DNA of 64,000 bases from a virus. The DNA lies in IMG/VR virus record IMGVR_UViG_3300034140_000002, positions 29,665 through 93,664 of that record; one strand, given 5' to 3'. The position numbers and the translations under genes are program-made. Positions 16,901 through 24,393 of the stretch are shown here, in pieces; the first letter of the stretch is position 1; every line of letters starts with the position of its first letter. The notes beneath the pieces were generated by a model. It did no database searches and was not told where the DNA came from. It worked only from the letters and a program-made list of their open reading frames with translations.

Positions 16901-19362
16901 TGCTCTTGGGCTATAGCACTCTCTTGATTTGCATATTTGCGGAGGATATTGATCTTTTCAATAGATGCCAAACCCGTAACTGCTTGGCGCTCAAGCTCTG
17001 CATCACGGATTCGCTCGATCATTGCAAGCTCACCTATATTGCCTTGTTTGAAAGCACTTTGAGCGTCTTCTTTAGCTTGATTAGCAGCCTTTTTGGCAGC
17101 TTCAACCTGTGCTTGAACACGGGATAATTCCTTGTTCATTGCATCGTTAATAGCCGCCTTCTTAGCTACTTCTGCAATCGTGTCAGTGCCACCGGGCATG
17201 CGGCCTGCTTCTTTAGCTTTGGCATCAGAGATAATTGCCAATTCCTTATTAAGCTCCACACTTCTTGCCAACGACTTCGCTGTGGCTTCCTCTTTTGTTT
17301 TGACTTCATCCTTAACACGAGCTAGGTTTTTAGCCAGAACAGTCAGTTCCTTAAGTGCGGTTATCTGCTGGCCGTCATACTTGTCAATATCGTTGTCGCC
17401 AGCATTCCAGCGATTGATACCTGCTAATTGATTAGGAGTAAATTGAGCCATTTTCTTATTCACGGCTGTTTCGGCATCGCCAATAGCGGAAGCCCCCTGC
17501 TCTTTCACTTTCTGCATTTGCAGATTTTGTAGCGCAGTGGTGTAGGCTTCCGTAGCAGTGGCCCCCTGACGCATTAGCTTGATTTGCTCCTCTAACTGCT
17601 TATTACCATCGTCTAACTTCTCTTTGAAGTCATCCATGTAATTGAGAGCAGCTTGTTGTTTAGGTCCGAAAGCTTCTTCTTTCTTAGTCGCCCACCAAAC
17701 AAGTAGCGCTGCGCCTGCTGCTAGTGCTAAACCAATTAGACCTAACGAAGCCTGAAAGGCAATTGCAGAAATACGAGCAAGGTCCATAGCGGTTTTCAGA
17801 ACTACGAATGCTTGCGCAAGACCTGTCAACAAACCTAGTACCATAGCCGCAGCTTTGAATGCTAAGAACGCCCTTACAACTTGCCACACTGCATCAGCAT
17901 TATTGACCAAGAATACTGCGAAGTTTGCTACAGCCATTGCAGCACGTTGCACACCAGAAATAAACTCAGGGGAATTGAACGCTGCCTTCAGGCTACGTGC
18001 TACCAGTGATAATTGTGGTTGTATGTCCTGAAATGCCTTGATCAAGCTAGTTTCCAGAGTGTTCTTAACAGATTTAAACTGTGAGTCAACTGTCAACGCC
18101 ATAGCTGCTGCACCTTGGGCCATGAAACCATAGCTCTCGTTGATGGCGGTGTTCATCTGCTCCAGTTTATTCTTAAAGCCAGTAGAACCATCTTCCGATT
18201 CCTTCAGCTTTTGCCGGTACAAAGATAAAATCTCTACTAAAGACTTCATACCACGTTCGTTAGCCATACGTGCTAGTAATGTCTTTTGTTCGGCTGCTGT
18301 GTACTTACTAAGTGCGCCGTCCAAGGTGCTGAACAACTCCAGCATAGGTTTGAAATTACCTTCTACATCTTTAAGATTCTGTGGCTTCAGCCCAATCAGA
18401 TTGAGCGTGTTCTTAAGCTTGTCACTATCAGCAGCAAGCTCTTTGTACATATTCTTGAGGGAAGTACCAGCAGCGCTACCACGAATACCTAAGTTGGACA
18501 AGGCAGCAAAAGCTGTACCAATATCCACAATACTTGCTCCGTATAGCTTACCAACCACTGAACCTGATTTGAATGCTTCAGACAGCGATTCTACAGAGGA
18601 CATAGAAACAGCAGCAGTTTTAGCAATGACGTCACCAATACGGCTATAGCCCTCTGCGGTGTATCCTAAAGCAGTACCTACTTGCACCAAAGTGAATGCA
18701 GCTTTCTCAACTGTTGTGCCACCGATCAGAGCGAGGTTAAGAGCATCCTTCATTGCAACCATAGCCTGCTGTGCATTCAAGCCAGCCATAACCAGAGTGT
18801 CAAATGCCTTCGCAACCTCTTGCGGACCGTAGATACCTGAGCCAAGGTCTAAAATAGCCTCACGCATCTTGTTGATGGAATCTACCGACTCCATACCCTT
18901 GACACGGATACCTTCAAGTGTGTGTTCAATGTCTTTGCCGAGAGTGAAGATAGCCTTCATACCAGCACCTACTGCAAGGCCAGCCATCATCCCTGCTAAG
19001 TTACCGTAAGTGAGCCACAAAGCTCCCATAGAACCTGAAAGGCCCCGAGCTAAGCTGTGAGCTTCACGCATACCTTCGTTGTGGCGGCGTTGTGAAGTAT
19101 CAGCCTGAGTGGTACGCTGATTAAGAGTACCAAGGGTATTGTTAAGCGCATTTAAAGCTGCTGTAAGGGCTGCTGTGGAACCTGTGGTAGCATTCACTGT
19201 GGCAGACATCCCGTTAAGCTTTTTCATAGCTTCTGCTAGGGCCAACACCCTCTTCTCTGCGTTACCAGCAGTCGTGGACAAGCCTCCAAGTTGACTGGAT
19301 GCCTCTTTAATACCAATACTTTCTACTCTAATGCTTAGCGCAGTGACATCTACAGCAGCCAT
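13993..19362 (-). CDS. Tail tape measure protein (1789 aa)
   Basis: This is the longest gene, directly after the G/GT chaperones. Residues of about 130-330 match the TP901-type tape measure core (DLGSGIYGPQEVAKAFDTL, IRGSAAGTSLKNMYKEL). A hydrophobic block lies around 490-560 (LGLLTGLAQAFVVLK, LGLIGLALAAGAALLVWW), followed by long helices. At about 0.15 nm per residue it predicts a tail near 270 nm. It sets tail length, is assembled with the chaperones and is ejected on infection. Confidence 0.9.
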   Translation of the reverse strand: MAAVDVTALSIRVESIGIKEASSQLGGLSTTAGNAEKRVLALAEAMKKLNGMSATVNATTGSTAALTAALNALNNTLGTLNQRTTQADTSQRRHNEGMREAHSLARGLSGSMGALWLTYGNLAGMMAGLAVGAGMKAIFTLGKDIEHTLEGIRVKGMESVDSINKMREAILDLGSGIYGPQEVAKAFDTLVMAGLNAQQAMVAMKDALNLALIGGTTVEKAAFTLVQVGTALGYTAEGYSRIGDVIAKTAAVSMSSVESLSEAFKSGSVVGKLYGASIVDIGTAFAALSNLGIRGSAAGTSLKNMYKELAADSDKLKNTLNLIGLKPQNLKDVEGNFKPMLELFSTLDGALSKYTAAEQKTLLARMANERGMKSLVEILSLYRQKLKESEDGSTGFKNKLEQMNTAINESYGFMAQGAAAMALTVDSQFKSVKNTLETSLIKAFQDIQPQLSLVARSLKAAFNSPEFISGVQRAAMAVANFAVFLVNNADAVWQVVRAFLAFKAAAMVLGLLTGLAQAFVVLKTAMDLARISAIAFQASLGLIGLALAAGAALLVWWATKKEEAFGPKQQAALNYMDDFKEKLDDGNKQLEEQIKLMRQGATATEAYTTALQNLQMQKVKEQGASAIGDAETAVNKKMAQFTPNQLAGINRWNAGDNDIDKYDGQQITALKELTVLAKNLARVKDEVKTKEEATAKSLARSVELNKELAIISDAKAKEAGRMPGGTDTIAEVAKKAAINDAMNKELSRVQAQVEAAKKAANQAKEDAQSAFKQGNIGELAMIERIRDAELERQAVTGLASIEKINILRKYANQESAIAQEQAAVLAAIEASKDAKQDATNKRAEFNSRILIETYKAQAEAYLANGQFVEAFKADEARKHELRSNQLIDSYNRTTDEAERFNIMMLVFANEEAKAAGIKVAANKEAEASFNLLADATKNAMKGIQTGSEGQGLAGMWEAAQAASAKYLADLPILREAMSKLTNPKDIEEAQARMTNLAETQKKMWGGVGESISASLENAFGKGGKAAADLFKIAQNYNNLENKSGSARVKAYGDAAGAAKNFFKEGTTGYKILEGAEKAFRAIEIAGMIKSLIMTGTTEAGKQAFKVPTVLMEFMAQMGPWGMAAGAAAIAAIGVAAFGGSGGGGENAASRQKSQGTGSVLGSDEKSNSIANSIEILSKNSGLGLAQGSSMVNYLKIVSENISGLAAVVVGRNTGITSGPADKIATTLGGKLNNSVFGGNRTTTDSGIMANSASLQSVLNGGLRANQYADVKKDGGWFRSDKTSTQTSALGGETNVQFTKIIESMAESIKAASKNLGLGGSEFNKRLSSFVVDIGRISLKGLSGDAVQKELEAVFSKVGDDMAKFSIVGLSQFQKIGEGYLETVMRVANSLIQVKDVFAVLGKSFDLTGVATITVSEGLIAAAGGLDKLTEGTKFYVDNFLSEMERMGPITNSVNKRLAELNIGEVKTIELFNKKIRALDLTNKADQQLYAAMLELAPAFKEAADYAADLANGVVKLSNAQQKALDAVNKAKDNLQKAYDKESGALQGVIDKTKAFITTLKNYQDSLKLGADSPLTNMQKYAEARKQFDATVMAAKGGDQAAKDKLTTASGALLAASKVINASGEGYTSDFNLVQTMLDQMIGSATSQVDVATASLNALNKQVEGLLTLNDSVMSVTQAIFELKQAIILGSAAGLTNKQMETTYIPTANDIQVMAPTSGAVAPSTIAALVGTVERVVASVDSLRAESKEGTSAVVGATFTASLANAENTIEGFDESVSKLNRKTAIIGLN

Positions 19363-19373
19363 AGGATTTCCTT

Positions 19374-20362
19374 TTATTTGTTGTGGACAACCTCCACTGA
19401 TGTATCATGTTCTCTATTACCAAACTGTGCTATCATAGCGTCCCTAATTGCGTCAGCATTTTGTACAGCCTGTTCTTCTGGAATGTCTTCCACGAATATC
19501 TTAATAGGGCATTCCCGATTAGGATCATTAGCTGCTGCATACTCTGAAGAATACTCGCAACTCAATCTGTAAATCATTTCAATCTCTTGGTCTAGTAATG
19601 TGCTTTGCTCAACTACTAGAGGTGTAAATATCGTACTTCCGTCTAATGCTTTGTTTGGGTGCTCCACCCACTCTACATAAGACTCTTTATAAAATCTATT
19701 TGCCCAAGAAGTAATCTGAGGCCATGACAGAGGTATAAGGCCACCAGCACCTTGCCCAACAGTGCCTGCCTGATGCCACATATCTACTAACCACTCTTCA
19801 TACGAAGAAAGGGGAGCCATGTCTAAGTATGGACTCCCCTTCGTATAATTATCTCTGCGTGATTTTTCAGCATCTTTAGGAGTGGCATTGAGCCAAGCTT
19901 GGTGCCTAACATACACGCAGAGATTAGTGATTACTTCTTGACGAAGTTTCCCAGCTTGTTCATGAACTCAGTAACTTGGTCACCAATCCATGCCAGATTG
20001 TGAGTAGCATAAAGCTTCTTGAAATCTTCTTTCGATTGCGGCTGAATCTTAACTTCGTCTTTCCCTTCGCCAACTGCAAATTCCAGATTGGCCGAGCTAA
20101 CGCTCACTGCTGCCAAGAACTCTGCATTCTCATCCATCATTTCATCGAGAGACTTAGACTTCTTGTTATTCTTTTGTGCTTCTTGTTTGCGGAGTTGTGC
20201 AGCCATGTAGTTGCGGTATTGCTTCGAACTACGACCGTACAGGGTGATCGTTACAGCTTCCTTTTCGTCTTCATCTGCGTACAGATAAGCGCCGGATTCT
20301 GGATCGGTGATATGCATGTCAACTACATCGACGAGGGCACGAGTGGAGAGATTAAATGCCAT
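19374..20362 (-). CDS. Tail assembly chaperone GT fusion made by -1 frameshift
   Basis: Reading the short chaperone frame to the heptamer at 19946-19952 and then shifting by -1 joins it to the open frame that ends at 19374, giving about 329 aa. The second frame has no ATG and no ribosome site at its left end (first in-frame start would be a GTG at 19914-19916), so it is reached only by the shift. In lambda-like phages the GT fusion binds the tape measure protein and recruits tube subunits. The C-terminal part is acidic and Trp-containing (SYEEWLVDMWHQAG). Confidence 0.8.
19931..20362 (-). CDS. Tail assembly chaperone (G-like)
   Basis: The 143-aa product lies between tail tube and tape measure genes. 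It has features of this protein class: a beta start with ITDPESGAYLY, a Lys-rich helix (QLRKQEAQKNNKKSKSLDE) and a C-terminal helix ending MNKLGNFVKK. The slippery heptamer sits five codons before its stop. The unshifted product is made in excess over the fusion in related phages. Confidence 0.8.
   Translation of the reverse strand: MAFNLSTRALVDVVDMHITDPESGAYLYADEDEKEAVTITLYGRSSKQYRNYMAAQLRKQEAQKNNKKSKSLDEMMDENAEFLAAVSVSSANLEFAVGEGKDEVKIQPQSKEDFKKLYATHNLAWIGDQVTEFMNKLGNFVKK
19946..19952 (-). promoter_or_regulatory. Programmed -1 ribosomal frameshift site GGGAAAC
   Basis: In the zero frame the codons read ctG GGA AAC, an exact X-XXY-YYZ heptamer. The lambda G-T site is GGGAAAG at the same place in the gene. 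After the slip the frame continues without a stop into the downstream chaperone frame for 190 codons. Confidence 0.85.
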
Positions 20363-20383
20363 AATATTTGTTCCTTTGGTAGA

Positions 20384-21346
20384 TTAAATTTGAGCGGCTT
20401 GTGCCACTTCTGGGGTTGCTAGGGGTTTCTCTGTTGCCAGAGGTGTTACGAATGATAGTAGTGCTGGTAAGTCAACGTTGAGGAAACATTCTGTACTTCC
20501 GTTATAAATTGCATCAACCTGCTTGTAATTCTGCTTGAGGTAGGTATGGCAGGCTTGTTCTAAGTTCCACACAAGTTGTCCATCATCGAAGTAGAAAGCA
20601 GCAATGATGTCCAGTTTAGGGCCACCTGTGCGTATAACTTCTTTGACACGTATCTCAGGCTTACGGTTAGTGATTCCAACTTTGGTAGTGTTGTTATCAG
20701 AGAGGATATATAAGTAACCTGCCTTGTTTTTACGAAAGCCGGTCTCAGCACACTTAGGACAACCTTGTCCTTGTAGGAAGTTGCTAGGTATGGCTGAGAA
20801 ATCCCCATGATGCTTACAGTGAATAGTTACTTTAACTTTGTCACCTTGATACACAGTATCTGGAAAGGTATAGTTATCGTTACTAAGCGACTCGCACTCG
20901 TTAATGAATTCCTCTTGCGTTTTGGTCTGTTTTAGGTTTCTTACAAGTTGTGCGCATTTAGGACACTGCTTACCTTTCATCCTATTAGTTGGGGACATAG
21001 AGAACACCCCATGATCTTCGACATTGCAGATAATGTCGACCTTAGTATCTTTATTCTTATATTTGACTAGGCTATGATCGTAGTGTGGCTTAGTGGCAAG
21101 GCTACGATTTATGAATTCTTGTGTTGTCAGACGTTGCGTATCCGCAGCATTTTCCTTTCCACAAGTCGGGCATCCGTTTCCTCCGCTATGAGAATTTGGG
21201 GACTGCCAAAAGAAGGTTCCATGTTTTACACAACCTATTTCTACTTTATTTTTAGAGTCTAGGTAGACAAGTTTGGAATAATCATGTTTAATTTTGTGCT
21301 GCTCTGGCACAGTTGCCAGCCATGTTTCTGTGTTAAGTCTTTTCAT
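20384..21346 (-). CDS. Free-standing homing endonuclease, zinc repeats plus GIY-YIG-like domain
   Basis: The 320-aa protein has three repeats of the type 'V-x-I-x-C-x-x-H-G-x-F ... G-C-P-x-C' ending near residues 61, 132 and 197. The C-terminal domain begins GYLYILSDNNTTKVGITN, a T5orf172/GIY-YIG-like catalytic start. Its gene separates tail tube from chaperone, an otherwise conserved adjacency, so it is an insertion. It is a distant paralogue of the gene at 36792-37742. Such enzymes spread themselves by cutting the uninterrupted site in related phages. Confidence 0.75.
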   Translation of the reverse strand: MKRLNTETWLATVPEQHKIKHDYSKLVYLDSKNKVEIGCVKHGTFFWQSPNSHSGGNGCPTCGKENAADTQRLTTQEFINRSLATKPHYDHSLVKYKNKDTKVDIICNVEDHGVFSMSPTNRMKGKQCPKCAQLVRNLKQTKTQEEFINECESLSNDNYTFPDTVYQGDKVKVTIHCKHHGDFSAIPSNFLQGQGCPKCAETGFRKNKAGYLYILSDNNTTKVGITNRKPEIRVKEVIRTGGPKLDIIAAFYFDDGQLVWNLEQACHTYLKQNYKQVDAIYNGSTECFLNVDLPALLSFVTPLATEKPLATPEVAQAAQI

Positions 21347-21370
21347 GTGTACCTTCGTGGCACACTAGAT

Positions 21371-21397
21371 GGGTGGTGGGTAAAAGCCCACACACCC
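21371..21397 (-). other. Strong hairpin between tail tube gene and homing endonuclease
   Basis: GGGTGGTGGG (21371-21380) pairs with CCCACACACCC (21387-21397) around a TAAAAG loop. It is extended outward by CACTA/TAGTG after small internal loops. No T run follows on either strand. It may be an mRNA processing or stability structure ending the abundant tail tube message, or part of the inserted element. Confidence 0.5.
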
Positions 21398-21411
21398 GTA
21401 GTGCTATTTAA

Positions 21412-21855
21412 TTATACGACTACCAAATCACCCGAAAGGGCGGCGTTAGCTTCCATACCTGTAATCTGCGATTGTCCGCCAACAGTTACTTTGAAACCTG
21501 TGATCAGCGCTTGGGAATAAAAAATAGTGCCATTTTGCAGAACCATTTTAATGCAGTAAGTATTAGGGGATACGTCCGCAGCTTTCAAAAGGATTTGACC
21601 CGGATCAGTTGGTGCATAAGCGCCCTTAAGCGATAATGATCCTGGGTCACGACTACCTTTCAGTTTATACGTAGTATTCTCAGCGACAGGGTTATGATTG
21701 ATAATCGAAGTGTCACCGCCGATAACACCAATGTCGGTAAGGTCTTTTACCAAAGTGTAAGTAAGGGCAGCAAAACCTGCTGCATTAAATGTAGCTGGAA
21801 CACCAGCCGAGATAGATAGGGTAGAACCAACAGACGAGAAGGCCAATGTAGGCAT
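21412..21855 (-). CDS. Major tail tube protein
   Basis: The 147-aa product is beta-rich. It lies between tail terminator and chaperone genes, the place of lambda V. Segments KGSRDPGSLSLKGAYAPTDPGQ and FYSQALITGFKVTVGGQSQITGMEANAALSGDLV have the layout of phage tube proteins (decoration loop, then C-terminal strands). Its subunits would stack around the tape measure. Confidence 0.75.
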   Translation of the reverse strand: MPTLAFSSVGSTLSISAGVPATFNAAGFAALTYTLVKDLTDIGVIGGDTSIINHNPVAENTTYKLKGSRDPGSLSLKGAYAPTDPGQILLKAADVSPNTYCIKMVLQNGTIFYSQALITGFKVTVGGQSQITGMEANAALSGDLVVV

Positions 21856-21873
21856 TTTATATTTCCTTTAAGA

Positions 21874-22236
21874 TTAGTAAGGTGTTACGATTGCGGCACG
21901 AACTACTGCACCAGTTGCTGCGGTGATTGCTACGGTGCCGTTCAGGTAAGCCTTAGCTTTATCCAGAGCTACCATTGCGAAACTATTAGCTGCTACAGTT
22001 ACTGCCAAACCAGAGGCTACCGAGAGGGTGGCACCAGCCGTATCAGGAACTGTAATAGTAGTGCCAGCAGAGCCGTCAATAGTGACTACCACTGGGGAAG
22101 CCGACGTATTGCAAAGAATAAGTTCTTGGCCTTGATCTGCTGTGTAAACAAGAGTGTCTCCCGATACTGCCAACAAGATACTGGCAGGGGTTACAGGGGC
22201 CAAAGCATTTTTAGATGTTACTGCTACAACTGCCAT
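21874..22236 (-). CDS. Small beta-sandwich virion protein (120 aa)
   Basis: The sequence is almost entirely Ala/Thr/Val/Gly beta strands with no charged patches (SPVVVTIDGSAGTTITVPDTAGATLSVASG). It lies between tail terminator and tail tube. It could be a tail decoration or Ig-like ornament. No family is assigned. Confidence 0.55.
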   Translation of the reverse strand: MAVVAVTSKNALAPVTPASILLAVSGDTLVYTADQGQELILCNTSASPVVVTIDGSAGTTITVPDTAGATLSVASGLAVTVAANSFAMVALDKAKAYLNGTVAITAATGAVVRAAIVTPY

Positions 22237-22247
22237 GTTATTTCCTT

Positions 22248-22661
22248 TTAATTAGATTCATCCATACGGTATGGAATAATGATGGGAATGATTCGCCAGC
22301 CCGAATCAAGCATCGCGCTCTTAGCGCTAGCAGGGGCTTCAACGGATACGGGTAAGAGTGTCTTAGGGAACACAGGAAACAACTGTGCAATTTCTTCTGC
22401 AATGGCTTCACCCTGCCCAGCGCCCTTACTATCTTCACACCACACGTTCACTTGAAAGTCACCATAAAAACGTCTCTTAGAGCCGTCTAGGGTAGCTACA
22501 ATAGTGTTTGCAGGAGTGAAGAATGCCTCTAAGAAGGGTGCGTTATCAAGAGGCTTAGAAAAGGACTCACCTTCACGGGAAATCTTAAGGGGTGGGGAGT
22601 AGCTGGAAGCGAAGGCTGCGAGGGCTGTCATAAACTTTGCACGAATAATCGTTTGGGACAT
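22248..22661 (-). CDS. Tail terminator protein (lambda U-like, DUF4128-like)
   Basis: The 137-aa product has the pattern of this family: a helical start (RAKFMTALAAFASS), GDFQVNVWCEDSKGAGQGEAIAEEIAQLFP in the middle, and the end VSVEAPASAKSAMLDSGWRIIPIIIPYR. It would cap the finished tail and join it to the head. It overlaps the next upstream gene by one base. Confidence 0.7.
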   Translation of the reverse strand: MSQTIIRAKFMTALAAFASSYSPPLKISREGESFSKPLDNAPFLEAFFTPANTIVATLDGSKRRFYGDFQVNVWCEDSKGAGQGEAIAEEIAQLFPVFPKTLLPVSVEAPASAKSAMLDSGWRIIPIIIPYRMDESN

Positions 22662-23107
22662 TAGATATATTTTCCTTTCAGATTATTAATAGCTTTGCCA
22701 GTGAACCCGTAAGCCTTAACTTTTCCACTCCACTTCCATCCGTTTGTACTTTCTTCAGCAGGCCAGCCAAGCTTGTCTGCACGATAACTATACCCCATTG
22801 CGTTCGTAAGGTAGATTGTGTTATCCTTAGTGTAAAATAGGGACAAGTGCTGCACACCCCGGATACGCATCAAACTTTCGCTGCCTGTGAGGTCGGGGCC
22901 GTTAGGGACGGGAACAACAACTTGTCCAATAGAGACATGCCAGTTATTAGCAATGTCCCCGTTGGAGAAGCCGCCGTAGTTGATGTTTTTATAGCCTGTC
23001 AGTGTAACTAGCTCTGTGCCAAGGTATTCAAAAGCTTTGCACACACTAGTATTCATGCCTAAATTAGCCTTGTGTTCAAAGGCCCTAATCTGAGCTTCAA
23101 AATTCAT
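22661..23107 (-). CDS. Neck / tail completion protein (lambda Z or HK97 gp10 position)
   Basis: The 148-aa protein is the first gene behind the promoter at 23133-23161. It has a helical N-terminus (FEAQIRAFEHKANLGMNTSVCKAFEYLGTELV) and a Trp/Gly-rich second half with NNWHVSIG and WPAEESTNGWKWSGK. The N-terminal pattern is that of HK97 gp10-like proteins. Assignment rests mostly on gene order before the tail terminator. Confidence 0.6.
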   Translation of the reverse strand: MNFEAQIRAFEHKANLGMNTSVCKAFEYLGTELVTLTGYKNINYGGFSNGDIANNWHVSIGQVVVPVPNGPDLTGSESLMRIRGVQHLSLFYTKDNTIYLTNAMGYSYRADKLGWPAEESTNGWKWSGKVKAYGFTGKAINNLKGKYI

Positions 23108-23132
23108 AGGTATGCTTTCTCAATTAAAATCC

Positions 23133-23161
23133 ATTATAGCACATAAGTGCGTAAAAGTCAA
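23133..23161 (-). promoter_or_regulatory. Late-module promoter with operator in the spacer (neck/tail genes)
   Basis: On the minus strand TTGACT (23156-23161) and TATAAT (23133-23138) are separated by 17 bases. The spacer ends with GCACTTATGTGC (23139-23150), an inverted repeat directly touching the -10. The same layout recurs at 35217-35245 before the portal gene, and the leader after the -10 is also similar. Confidence 0.8.
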
Positions 23162-23194
23162 GTGTTTCCAGCCTTACGCTGGATGATGTTTAGC

Positions 23195-23515
23195 CTATTT
23201 AGTAATGTCTTGAACATAATTATAAGCGTCCTTGACAAGCGTCCTGACAGCCCCGTTAGCTTCAGTAAGCTGGATATCATAGTAGAAAAATCCTACTTGA
23301 TTGGCCTGCTCAGCCGTGGGGGAGAAAGAGATGCTACTGTCAAACAAGCTGATAACACCCGGCACCTGATAAATCTGCGAGGTCGTGTCTACAGGGTTGC
23401 GGAGAGTGTTGAGAGTCATCACAGCAGTGCAACCTGCCAAGTCTACTGGAAGCGTATTGTAAGACACTGTGATCACATCAGCGGATGTATCTCCGCGAGT
23501 TCTGTTTAGTTGCAT
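23195..23515 (-). CDS. BppU-N-like beta domain protein (106 aa)
   Basis: The start RTRGDTSADVITVSYNTLPV and the end VRTLVKDAYNYVQDIT match the common pattern of small phage adaptor domains related to the N-terminal domain of the baseplate upper protein (R-x-G-D-T ... D-L-x-G ... Y-D-I/L-Q ... T-L-x-x-x-x). It probably attaches neighbouring repeat or fibre proteins to the virion. It overlaps no other gene and ends 87 bases before the neck gene. Confidence 0.6.
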   Translation of the reverse strand: MQLNRTRGDTSADVITVSYNTLPVDLAGCTAVMTLNTLRNPVDTTSQIYQVPGVISLFDSSISFSPTAEQANQVGFFYYDIQLTEANGAVRTLVKDAYNYVQDITK

Positions 23516-23517
23516 AT

Positions 23518-24393
23518 TTACTCTCGCTTAAATGTGATTTTGTACTTAGGGTTTTTGAATCTAACTTTTAAATTGGCAGGTATTGCAGACACACTTCCCG
23601 GAAGGGTTGTAAGAATATAATAGGAATCATTTGCTTCAATCCAATTAATGCTTCCATACGCTGGTTGAACTACGGAACCAAGTATGTGCATGATGTCATT
23701 GACCTCGGACCAATACACACCAGCAGATGCAGGCTGATGTAATGTAACCTGAATATTAAGACCGTCATCAGCCTCCAGCCACGAAACCATTCCAGTATTT
23801 ACGCCTAATATACTGGCCGAGATGTTGTGGCTGTCTGGCTCCTCAGTATACGATGTGTTGGTAGTTACCTGCAAGAAGCTTAGTAGGGACGTAACATCGT
23901 CCGCTTCTGTCCAACTTACAACACCTACATTTACCCCTGTAAGCTCGGCAACCACTAACACTACATCATCAGCTTCTGCCCAGTTTATGCTGCCATTCAA
24001 AGGGATTGTTATTGCTGCTGACATTGACATGATGTCGCTAGATTCTGTCCATGCCATTATACCAGTACAATCTTGTGACATGTTCAATGTTACAGTTTGT
24101 GTACCTAAATCAACTCCATCTTCTCTAAGCCTGTACGTAAAAAAGGATGTAGGTCCATCATAAGAAAAACTACCATCCTCGTAGGCAAAGAATGTACCAA
24201 TTCCGGGGGGAGTCTCCACAAAGCCTGAGTACTCTTTGTTGGCGTCATCAGGTAGGTTAAGGTCATTATATAAGTAGCTAGGCCCGTTGTCTCCTACTGA
24301 TGGGACAGCAGAGCCTAGTACACCAAGTCCCCTATTCCCGAAATGAAAAGAGGATGCAATAAGAGGTGTATCGAAACGGAAGCTCATTGTCAA
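23518..24393 (-). CDS. Repeat protein with W-x-E-x-x-D beta repeats (291 aa)
   Basis: Residues of about 105-265 contain six or seven repeats of about 27 residues. Each is centred on W/Y-[TASLI]-E-[AVSP]-[DN]-D after a small beta strand (for example INWAEADDVVLVV, VSWTEADDVTSLL, VYWSEVNDIMHIL, INWIEANDSYYIL). The same repeat occurs in the next gene upstream. The N-terminal 100 residues form a separate domain (FRFDTPLIASSFHFGNRG). A virion surface or fibre role is inferred. Confidence 0.6.
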   Translation of the reverse strand: MTMSFRFDTPLIASSFHFGNRGLGVLGSAVPSVGDNGPSYLYNDLNLPDDANKEYSGFVETPPGIGTFFAYEDGSFSYDGPTSFFTYRLREDGVDLGTQTVTLNMSQDCTGIMAWTESSDIMSMSAAITIPLNGSINWAEADDVVLVVAELTGVNVGVVSWTEADDVTSLLSFLQVTTNTSYTEEPDSHNISASILGVNTGMVSWLEADDGLNIQVTLHQPASAGVYWSEVNDIMHILGSVVQPAYGSINWIEANDSYYILTTLPGSVSAIPANLKVRFKNPKYKITFKRE

